A stretch of 64,000 bases of DNA, from assembly GCA_025506515.1 (NCBI GenBank), contig CM046443.1, forward strand, positions 90,558,201 through 90,622,200, read 5' to 3'. This document shows, piece by piece, positions 55,715 through 64,000 of the stretch (positions within the stretch are counted from its first letter, which is position 1; the number at the start of each line of letters is the position of its first letter). The notes below the pieces were generated by a model. The model did no database searches. It saw only the letters and a list, made by a program, of their open reading frames with translations, and was not told the origin of the DNA. A program made the translations under genes and the position numbers. The DNA comes from Flaveria trinervia (taxonomy: Eukaryota > Streptophyta > Magnoliopsida > Asterales > Asteraceae).

Positions 55715-56340
55715 GGATTAGGTTTATGTGAGAACCCTAATAAATTGTAAGAACCTTTTAACTCAAGATCTATCCATTGGTTTAATATTAAAAAATATAG
55801 ATGCCATTTAAAGGGCGGAGATAAGATGAGGGGCATATTAGTCATTTACTCATTTTTTGCTTTATGCTTTTGTCAAAAACATCTTTGCAACTTTATTTTA
55901 TGTTTTCTTTGATTTTATCTTCAAAAATTTTAAACATACCACAATCTCATCTCTTTCATCCCTCTATCCTCTCTTTCATCTTCATGCCATCGCCACCTCC
56001 ACACCACCACGCCATCCCTCTTTTCCCTCTGACCACCACGGGCATACCTGGACACCACCATGCCATCCCTCTCTCCCCTCCGCCCCCTGCACGCCATCTT
56101 TCTCTCCCCTCCGACCACCGCCACCTGCAACACTACCACCACAACCAGCTCACCTCGCCGACAACCCCACCACCACTACCATCGCACTTTCTCCAAAAAA
56201 TACAGAAACCAATGCCATCGCTTTGCCACCGCCACCATACTATTGCCGCCACCACCCTGATGTTTATATATGGGTTCAGATCCGGGTTCACAATATGTTT
56301 TAGATCCGGATTCATCAACGATCTCAGGTTGTATGTTTGG
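55659..56340. mobile_element. Second non-coding insertion after a (GT)n(TA)n tract
   Basis: After the microsatellite (55659-55713) comes ATAGGATTAGGTTTATGTGA, then a CCACC/CATCCCTCT-rich low-complexity block (about 55960-56260). Open frames over that block on both strands encode only histidine/proline runs and are not genes. Confidence 0.55.
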
Positions 56341-56590
56341 TTCAACCATCAAGATATACCACCACAAACTGGACCAGGTATGGCTGGAACAACCATGCAT
56401 TAGGGTGAAATATAGAAGGGCACCAGTCAAGCCAAAAGGCATCACCAAAAAGTCGAGGAGTCCCATCGTGCTTCTTTTGAAACAACACTGGTACATCATA
56501 TAGGGTCTTTGATAGCTTACAAATCCGGCATCTAACAACTCCCTCAATTTTCTCCTCAGCTCTTATAGCTCTAGTGGGGAAACACAAGAT
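56340..56590 (-). pseudogene. Gypsy reverse transcriptase scrap with internal deletion
   Basis: The minus strand reads LRELLDAGFVS, VPVLFQKKHDGTPRL, then, with the middle of the palm missing, FLVMPFGLTGA and QFVVVYLDG, where the YLDD box has become YLDG. Several frames are needed. About 50 residues are missing between the two blocks compared with the family. It sits within the hAT relic, beside unidentified DNA. Confidence 0.8.
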
Positions 56591-56639
56591 TGATCTGACT
56601 AGAAAGTCATTAAAAACTTGATCGAAGAACCAATGTTTA

Positions 56640-57240
56640 TTGAAGAAGCTATAGACGAAAGGTTCTTAGTCTAATTAGAAACAGAACCCATTAGTAACCA
56701 TAATGACTATATGCTTAACACATCTTCAGATTGAAGAAGGACTTTTTTGGAATGGGAATGGATGAAATGGGGTGGAGGAATGGTCAACTCATCAGGCATA
56801 AAGAGAGAGAGTCTTATCTTGAGAGCGAAAAGAAAGGGTAAGCGATTGAAAGGATAGTCCCTCGCGTGTTCGCGAGAACTACTAGAAAATGGTGAGATCA
56901 TTGGACCATTAGTGAAAGAAGGAACAATGATGATCTACCAAACTGTCACGAGAACTTGCGAACGATTGACCTACTGATATGTGGGTTTCTATTATGGCCT
57001 TACCTTTCTTAAGGAGATTTTTATCACTACCATCTAGTCATTGCTTTCCCCCCCTTTGATTGTAATACGAACTCATGAACTACCTTACTTACTAGTACAA
57101 ACCCACATATCGGTAGGTCAATCGTCGCTCATCCCTCGTGTTCTCTCCCGTGAAGTGATTAATCCAGCATTCAATCCTTATGGAAAAGCAAGTCTTTCGA
57201 TTGGGGTAAACCCTTTCTTGCATACCACTTTTGGGAGTAG
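56640..57240. other. Unidentified segment, possibly organelle-derived
   Basis: Less AT-rich than its surroundings. It has a near-perfect 26-bp inverted repeat (56963-56988 and 57099-57124, one mismatch) around a 110-bp loop. The style suggests mitochondrial spacer DNA. This is a guess; no gene was recognised. Confidence 0.3.
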
Positions 57241-57246
57241 CGTGTT

Positions 57247-57516
57247 GTAGATAGAGCTTATGGGGCATCCGAACCGGTTTATTATACTAGAACAAATACG
57301 TCAAACCAATATAAAGGAAAGGGTGTCGCTCATTCCACTACCGCTACTCCCAAAGTACAACCTCATAAATTAAATGAGTTAATTGATGAAGATGATGAAG
57401 ATGAAGAGATGGAAGAGGAAATTGGAGTGAGTGAAGATGATGGGAAAGATGTGATACTTGGTGTTTATATTGATGATAAAGATAGTGAAGAGGGTTTCTA
57501 TTTTTATTATTATTAG
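57247..57516 (+). pseudogene. hAT transposase C-terminal tail
   Basis: One open frame reads VDRAYGASEPVYYTRTNTSN, then HSTTATPKVQPHKLNELIDE and an acidic run (DEDEEMEEEIG), ending in a TAG at 57514-57516. The acidic tail after the hAT dimerisation region is usual in this family. The dimerisation region itself, expected just before, has been lost to the insertions at 55659-57240. Confidence 0.7.
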
Positions 57517-57716
57517 TTCATTGATCTTTTGGAAACATTTGAATAATGTTTTTTATTTGTTTTCACTTGCCATAATTTCACTTCATTATTAGTTACTTAT
57601 TCGATTATTTTATGCTACCTAAGATAGTTAATTAAATTTATATATGATGGTGTTTATTTTTTATATAGTGTGGTTATCACTTTATGTATTATAACTTATA
57701 AGTGAAATAAATAATG

Positions 57717-57828
57717 TACATTTTTTTAACTTGTGCGCTTCGCGTACGTGAAGCGGTCACTTTTGCGCTTCTGTTTTGGACCTTGTCGCTTTTTTGCACT
57801 TCTCGCTTTTTAAAACCAAGATTATAAT
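57717..57828 (+). repeat. Right subterminal and terminal region of the hAT relic
   Basis: GTGCGCTTCGCGTACGTGAA, TTGCGCTTCTG and CGCTTTTTAAAACCAAGAT give GCGCTT words in the orientation opposite to the left end at 49706-49800. Confidence 0.8.
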
Positions 57829-58537
57829 ATATATTATTTCTTTTGGTCAATTGCTACATTAAGCACCAGAGATATTTTGGTAATTTCACTCAAGGGTATA
57901 CACGTGTTATCTTTGTTTCTTCATCTTTAGATCTTTGTTTCTCCCTTTGCAATCCACACTCCAAACAAAAAAGTACCAACAACAATACAACGATTAGATG
58001 AAAGAATTGCGTAATCACTCAAGTTGTTGTTGCCGAAGCTTTGGCACTGGTCCACATGCTTTTTGTAATCGTGTTCGTCTTCGTTTAATTGTTTAAGAGT
58101 CCTTAACAACCACTATAGCCACTTAACCTGCTAGATATTGCTTATGTAGTCTCTAACATGTCCCCTAAACACACCATCAATAACCATCACCCCAACCTCC
58201 CCAACTTGATGGTTCCTGCTACATGGCCCCTTACAGTAGAGTACTGCCTTAATCGACTAGAAGCAAAAAATATTTTAGGCAAAGAAAGGAGATAAGGTGT
58301 GTAGAGATGGCCGACGACTATGGAGGGGTAGATCTAGGGTTTGTTGATCTATTATGATGATGCACTGGTAAGAAACAATGGACAGTTGGAGTTATTATCA
58401 CCAGCGAAGGATGTTGATTCATAGTTTAGTGTGATGATGAATCGCCGACAAAACCTATGTTCAAATAATAAATGTTAATTTTTGTGCAGCGAACCAGTGA
58501 AGTACATAATATATTGACATAAAGTAGTGTAAAAAGG
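57829..58537. other. Intergenic DNA
   Basis: No gene or element boundary could be supported. Confidence 0.5.
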
Positions 58538-59482
58538 CAAGAAATATAATGACATAATATAACTTAAAGGGTTAGATTATAAGAACATCTATTTATGTTA
58601 TTGAGACACCTTATTGTATCCATCTCTCTTCATATATCTATATATATGTATAGAAAGAGATAGAGATGATGAAATAAATTGGATGCATCAATAGCATACC
58701 CCTAACGTGAAACTGAAAAGCAAGAAATGACAGATATATTACTACCTTGCTTTACGTCGATGAAACATGAAAATATTAAAAATACATAATTTTTTTTGTT
58801 TCATTTTAGTTTTAAAATTATTTTTTTTATTAAGTACGTCATGAAATAATTTCATATGAATTATATAGTCAGGTTAAATATAAAACGTTCTGTTTTTTTT
58901 ATACACACTTTGAGTTGTTTTACGTTTTGACATAAGTTTTGTTTGGAAACGCATTTGGTCAATTAGAATACGTTTTTATTCAGCTATATAAATCCAAGTA
59001 CTGTACATCTCGAAGTAAATTTAGTTCGAAAGCGAGTTGGGACGATTGTATTCTATACTTTATCAAGTCGAATACGACATCACAACACATGTTTTATATA
59101 TACGCTTTAAGTTTGTCTACATTTTAATATAAATTTGTTTGAAAAAGGTTTAATCAAATATTATATGCTTTCATTGAATGATATAAGTTTTAGTTATTCT
59201 ATGCTTTGATGAAAATTTAGTTCGGAAATGAGTCGTATCAATTGTAGATAGAGAACAACATGTTTTTTTTATGGTAGATGACCTTCTTGTTTAAAGAAAG
59301 TGTAACTGGACTTAAACATTTTGGGCCCGGTTTAATTTGTTGTTTGTTGGAATTGAGTTCACTTGAAACATGCAAAACTTTTGGACTATAGTCCAATTAT
59401 AAATATAGCTGATCATACTCTATTATGCACTCTATCCATAACTTATTTCAAAACACACTTCTATACAAAGACAAGTAGACTA
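58538..59482 (+). repeat. Segmental direct duplication, copy 1
   Basis: It starts CAAGAAATATAATGACATAA and is collinear with 62284-63234 at roughly 95% identity by eye. Here the sequence after TAGAC continues uninterrupted into TATATTTACATATAAG. Confidence 0.95.
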
Positions 59483-59916
59483 TATTTACATATAAGAGTA
59501 TTTACAATCCATCCTCATCAGCATAACTATAATTACATTAAATATAACTATATTTTTCTCTATTTTTCAATAAAATAATACTTTTTTCATACATTTATCA
59601 TTTCATTTTCTCTCTCATTCACTCACAATCGCTTTAAAAAATATTAAATTTTTATGGGGTTTGTACCGTGTACAATCCCCATAAATTTTCTAACTCTTTC
59701 ACTCACAACCACTCGCAACCATCCCCTATAATATAGGATACCCACTCACATAAAACTAGGGAACACGCTGTGAATGCTTTAAAGTGTTATCGTATTCCAA
59801 GTTCCAACCCATGATTGTGAAGCATGCCATATTATAAGCGCACACATTTATTATAAAAATAAGATGTTAAAGCTGCAATTACAACCAAACTTTCACCGTA
59901 GTCTTAAGTGTATATA

Positions 59917-60915
59917 GGGTATGTTTGGTATGTGGTAATGGAATGGATGAAGGAATGGAATGAATAAGGAAATAAAATGGATAAGAGAATGAAATGAATC
60001 ATTACATTCCATTGTTCTGTTTGGTTGTCCTTTAGTAATAAACGAATCATACTTTTATTTTATATATTAGGTATAAAAAACGAAACAATGAAGTGTAAAA
60101 GTAGTTAAGATGGTGATGACGAGCGGGGGCGGTGGCCGTTGGTGGTTTCCAGTGGCGGCGGTGGCCGGCGGTGGTTTCCGGTGGTGGCGGTGTCCGGCGG
60201 CGGCGGCAGTGGTTCCTGGCGGCGGTGCCCGACGATGGTTTCCAGGGGCAGCGGTGCCCAGCGGTGGTTTCCGGCGGCGGCGGTGGCCAGCGGTGGCTTT
60301 CGTCAGGGGAGGTTTCCGGTAACAGTGGTGGTCGACGGCGACGGTTTCTGGCGACAGAGGTGGCTGGTGGTGGTTTCCGATGGCGGTGGTGGCTATAGGT
60401 GGTTTCTGGAGGCAGCGGTGGCCTTAGGTGGTTTTTTGCGATGTCAGTGGTAGCCCTCGGAGGTGGTTTCTTGCGATGGCGGTGGTGGACTTCGAAGGTG
60501 GTTCTTGCGGTGGTGTTTCCCGGCGGCGGCGGTGGCCTTTGTGGTTTCCAGCGGTGGTTTCCGGCGCCAGCCGTGGCCGGTGGTGGTGGCCTTCAGTGGT
60601 TCTCGGCGGGGCAGCGGTGGTAGTGTCCAGCAATGGTGTTCCCGGGGTAATGGTGGCCGACCGCGGTGGTGCCCGGTGGTGGTGACTGGTGATGAGAGAT
60701 CTTGGTGGTTGTTGTAGGGGGTGGTGTTGGTGATTAATTATGGAAGAAGGTATGGAATGAGAAAAAAAGGAGAGGGGATGGAATGAATTTGAGGGAATGG
60801 AATCAACTACGTAATGGTTCATTCCATTACCTCCACCAACCAAACATGTCTTTATTCATTCACCCTCAATGGTTCATTCCATTTCGCCTCTCATTCCTGC
60901 ATACCAAATGCTACC
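59917..60915. mobile_element. MITE-like element with TGTTTGGTATG ends
   Basis: The left end GGGTATGTTTGGTATG and the reverse complement of the right end (GGTAGCATTTGGTATG) match. Both flank GGAATGGAATGA-type runs, in opposite orientation at the two ends. The centre is the GC-rich minisatellite at 60110-60700. Similar TTTGG...GGAATGG-ended non-autonomous elements are common in plants. Confidence 0.7.
60110..60700 (+). repeat. GC-rich GGTGGTTTCCGGCGG minisatellite
   Basis: Units of about 15-30 bp built from GCGGTGGC, CGGCGGTGG and TGGTTTCC repeat throughout. All three forward frames and one reverse frame stay open for long stretches (Gly/Trp-rich or Pro/Thr-rich), which follows from the repeat composition and does not indicate a gene. 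Confidence 0.9.
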
Positions 60916-60925
60916 ATAGTGTTAA

Positions 60926-61827
60926 TAAATCTCATGAGAAAGGGATCACATGGAAACAACCTCTGATATGATATTTAAGTTAGTATCTTAGTAATAGAGT
61001 TAGCATACCATGCATGATACAACATATACTATATAATTACTATATAATATGTAAGTATATAAGGGAAAGAGGAACCGAATAACATTGAGCTCTTGTTGAG
61101 TGGGAGGAATTCAGAAAGAGATTGTTAAAGGTGATAGTTGGAATTTGATTAAGCTTAACAGACTAAATGTTGACACATTTAGAGGTAGTGTAAATCCTTA
61201 AGTTAGTTGCATTATACAAGAATCATAGTCTCACATCAATAGTAAACTTTGCAATTATCCAAACAAGATGATGAACCACAATAAGGTATTGAGTTCACTC
61301 AAGTCTAGTAATGTTTCTAGCTTCCAACAACACGTTCAAATTGTTGGAACTCATGATACCAGCTGAGGGTTGAAGGATGTAACTCTAATACGATAGCTAG
61401 AATTGCATCTAAGTTGATATTTATAAGGTTGAAAGTGAGATCCTAAGAATTTCTTGTAATGAAGTTGTAAGCATAAGAAATAGGCAGATGCCAATCTAAA
61501 ACTCAAGCAAGAGTCATGAGAAGTTGATAAAAATAAAATTAATGAAGTCAATGTTAATGTATACAATGTCAATAGAAACCATGGAATTGCATTAAAGGTT
61601 ATTATAAAATATAAGAATTCTGAAAAAACAATATATCATTGAAAATCATCAAACTCTCAATTTGATAATGGTAACAATATTTAACATCTGGTTATATTTT
61701 CTTAATTGTCGTTGATCATATGACACATATAGGTTTCCAATAACACTTAAGTCATTAAGTAAATATGCTTTTTTATCTACAATCACGTGGTTATGTATAC
61801 ACGTACAATAATACTATGTAATAAAGT
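60926..61827. other. Intergenic DNA
   Basis: AT-rich, no gene recognised. Confidence 0.5.
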
Positions 61828-61930
61828 CATCAATCATGCTAAGTCATTAAGACAACAAGTTGAATTCATTAATCATGCTAAGTCACTAAGACAACGAGTT
61901 GAATTCATCAATCATGCTAAGACATCAAGA
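61828..61930 (+). repeat. 38-39-bp tandem array
   Basis: Units start TCAT(C/T)AATCATGCTAAG at 61828, 61866 and 61905 and share ACTAAGACAACGAGTTGAAT-like ends. The third unit is partial. Confidence 0.9.
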
Positions 61931-61959
61931 TAAGATATTCGTTGAGAAAACATGTCCTA

Positions 61960-62275
61960 CAAATGATTAATGCGTATGGTCCATTAGCATGAAGTTGTTC
62001 ATGCGTATGGTCCGTTAGCATGGTCCATTCACATAAGAACTTCACACGATTAAGTTTAAGCATGTTTCTCAATCGTTGTTGACTAAGAACTATGTAAACA
62101 ACCACAAACCTATATCGCAGTTCAATAAACGTTAACACACAATAATCAATGAAATATTAAACATTATAAGCATAAACCACGCATTGTATTTCATTCAACC
62201 CTTTCAGTTACATATATGTAAGACATGAAAGACATGTTACATTAAGCTCATAAACTAGGTACATATGTATCTACA
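61960..62275 (-). repeat. Diverged copia-type LTR fragment
   Basis: On the minus strand it starts TGTAGATACATATGTACCTA and parallels the LTR at 63235-63964 (TGTTGATACATATATGTACC), including AATGTTTAATATTTCATTG-like words and the CATGCG(T)ATGGTCC words. The lower end is not defined. Copy 2 of the segmental duplication begins 9 bp to its right. Confidence 0.7.
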
Positions 62276-62283
62276 TAAAAAAA

Positions 62284-63234
62284 CAAGAAATATAATGACA
62301 TAATATAACTTAAAGGGTTAGATTATAAGAACACCTATTTATGTTATTGAGAAACCCTATTGTATCCATCTCTCTCCATATATCTATATATATGTATAGA
62401 AGAGATAGAGATAATGAAATAAATTGAATGTATCAATAGTATACCCCTAACGTGAAACCGAAAAGCAAGAAATGACAGTATATTACCACCTTGCTTTACG
62501 TCGATGAAACATGAAAATATTAAAAATACATAATTTTTTTTGTTTCATTTTAGTTTTAAATAATTTTTTTATTAAGTACGTCATGAAATAATTTCATATG
62601 AATTATATAGTCAGGTTAAATATAAAACGTTCTGTTTTTATTTTTATACACACTTTGAGTTGTTTTACGTTTTGACATAAGTTTTGTTTGGAAACACATT
62701 TGGTCAATTAGAATACGTTTTTATTCAGCTATATAAATCCAAGTTACTGTACATCTCGAAGTAAATTTAGTTCGAAAGCGAGTTGGGACAATTGTATTCT
62801 ATACTTTATCAAGTCGAATACGACAACACATGTTTTATATATACGCTTTAAGTTTGTCTACGTTTTAATATAAATTTGTTTGAAAAAATTTTAATCAAAT
62901 ATTATACGCTTTCATTGAATGATATAAGTTTTAGTTATTCTATGTTTCGACACAAATTTAGTTCGAAAATAAGTCGTATCAATTGTAATAGAGAACAACA
63001 TGTTTTTTTATGGTAGATGACCTTCCTGTTTATAGAAAGTGTAATTGGGCTTAAACATTTTGGGTCCAGTTTAAATTTGTTGCTTGTTGGAATTGAGCTC
63101 ACTTGAAACATGCAAAACTTTTGGACTATAGTCCAATTATAGATATAGTTGATCATGCTCTATTATGCACACTACCAATAACTTATTTCAAAACACACTT
63201 CTTGGAAGTGACTTCTATACAAAGACAAGTAGAC
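62284..63234 (+). repeat. Segmental direct duplication, copy 2
   Basis: It pairs with 58538-59482. It has a 14-bp insertion near 63203 (TTCTTGGAAGTGACTTCT against TTCT) and is cut at TAGAC by the LTR insertion that follows. Confidence 0.95.
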
Positions 63235-63964
63235 TGTTAGGATCTGGTATTTGACCAAACACCAACCAATTAACGTCTTAAACCAAACCAAATAGTGCGA
63301 AATTCTATTTGATTGGTGATCCAATCAGTGAGAACGCACGTAGACACAATAATGTATTGAATCTAATGTCAAAAATCGATTAGGAATCGATCTACAGCGT
63401 TCTATGAACTTGGAGTACGAACTTAGAGGCTTCTGGACGGCTAGGGTACGTTTGGAGTCGAAGAGGATTGAATGCTTACGTTTTTCCACGAATTAGGTGG
63501 TATTAATAGGTTAGGGTTGCTCATTCGTGCGACTGAACCATTAGCATGGTTCATTCGTGCGATTGAGCCATGCGGTTGATCCATTCGCATAACTGAGTAT
63601 TCAGTCATGCGACTGAGTCAGACGTATGAAGTTGTTCAGGTGTATGAACTATTTAGGCGCATGGACACCCAGTCGCATGGCCATTCGGACGCATGACCAC
63701 TGTTGGGGTGCATGGTCCAATCGGACGCATGAGAACTTCACTTCACCAAGTTTGAATGTATTCAATATTATAACATTATGCATAACACTTCAAACAATCA
63801 CAAACCTATATAATCAAGTCAATATGCGTTAAACAACTCATTAATGAAATATTAAACATTATAAACACAAACAAACATATGTATTTCATTAAGTATCCAA
63901 CGATTACATAAGTGTAAGACATATTACATTCAGATCAGGATCTAGGTACATATATGTATCAACA
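63235..63964 (-). repeat. 3' LTR of a minus-strand copia element leaving the window
   Basis: Read on the minus strand, the polypurine tract CCAAGGGGGAGTT (63965-63978) leads into TGTTGATACATATATG. The LTR ends CAGATCCTAACA at 63235. The flanking TAGAC (63230-63234) would be the target duplication. The coding part must lie to the right, outside the window. Confidence 0.8.
63505..63740. repeat. GCGACTGA-word array in the copia LTR
   Basis: TTCGTGCGACTGA, GTGCGATTGAGCCATGCG and AGTCATGCGACTGAGTCA recur. The words match those of the gypsy LTR arrays at 6790-7240 and 14650-15100. Confidence 0.85.
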
Positions 63965-64000
63965 AACTCCCCCTTGGACCTAGATCTATCTATTGTCTAA

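Larger units (their letters stand above)
49706..57828 (+). mobile_element. hAT transposon relic with several nested insertions
   Basis: The ends are inverted: TTACAATCTTGGTTTT with AAGCACGCC at the left, and AAAACCAAGATTATAA at the right. Both subterminal zones are rich in AAGCG/GCGCTT words. The interior encodes, in order, the BED zinc finger, DUF659-type N-terminus, catalytic segments and C-terminal tail of a hAT transposase. A 2858-bp solo LTR and two other insertions split it. No clear 8-bp target duplication could be recognised. Confidence 0.85.

Noticed and set aside
55857..56403. Histidine/proline-rich frames of up to 179 codons
   Set aside because: They lie over a CCACC/CATCC low-complexity block within an insertion. 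Open frames overlap on both strands.
57927..58109. 60-codon minus-strand frame
   Set aside because: No recognisable domain, no homologous copy in the window, and a length expected by chance.
59363..59578. 71-codon frame overlapping the end of the segmental duplication
   Set aside because: The corresponding DNA in copy 2 is interrupted and no protein similarity was seen.
60110..60720. Several overlapping glycine/tryptophan- and proline/threonine-rich frames
   Set aside because: All arise from the GC-rich minisatellite, are open in several frames at once, and show no conserved domain.

Overview
This window is plant nuclear DNA, most probably from a eudicot. It is AT-rich, dominated by LTR retrotransposons and class II elements nested in one another, and it carries one ordinary host gene with eight coding exons and consensus GT-AG introns. 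An asterid such as a member of the Asteraceae is my guess from the repeat style; the sequence does not prove it. A run of exactly 100 N (37549-37648) marks an assembly gap.

Layout. (1) 1454-16580: a decayed Ty1/copia element (short 157-bp LTRs, TSD ACATC) whose 3' LTR was split by a Ty3/gypsy chromovirus-like element with 2.5-kb LTRs (TSD AGTAT). (2) 16581-20550: AT-rich DNA with a minus-strand copia RNase H relic and inverted copies of an unnamed repeat. (3) 20551-36056: a CACTA (En/Spm) transposon whose subterminal repeat was hit by a 12.45-kb Sirevirus-like copia element (TSD CTATG; LTRs 840 and 841 bp and nearly identical). This element has gag, pol, a palindrome-rich spacer and a long extra ORF region in the 'envelope-like' position. 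(4) 36057-40093: a MITE, the gap, then the 3' end and 3' LTR of a third copia element. (5) 40161-40519: a 70-bp tandem array. (6) 41464-48659, minus strand: a PITH-domain protein gene (PITHD1 family), assembled here from eight exons encoding 191 residues. Its second intron contains an open copia gag, a gypsy LTR fragment and a MITE fragment. (7) 49706-57828: a hAT transposon relic, broken by a 2.86-kb solo LTR, two insertions at TA-rich microsatellites, a gypsy RT scrap and an unidentified segment. (8) 57829-64000: non-coding DNA with a 0.95-kb direct duplication, a MITE-like element holding a GC-rich minisatellite, and the 3' LTR of a minus-strand copia element that runs off the right edge.

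The host gene is the only locus that looks under selection. The mobile elements carry frameshifts and stops, but the Sirevirus is young by LTR identity, so some of its breaks could be sequencing errors. The target-site duplications give a relative order of insertion: copia before gypsy at the left; CACTA before Sirevirus in the middle; hAT before the solo LTR on the right.

Nothing here is clearly a new system. The most unusual signals are: a 59-bp piece of the flanking copia LTR lying where the gypsy primer-binding site should be; a GCGACTGA-type word array shared by the LTRs of a gypsy and a copia element; an exact 16-bp palindrome over the Sirevirus TATA box; and the alternating inverted CAGTAGTT words of its spacer.
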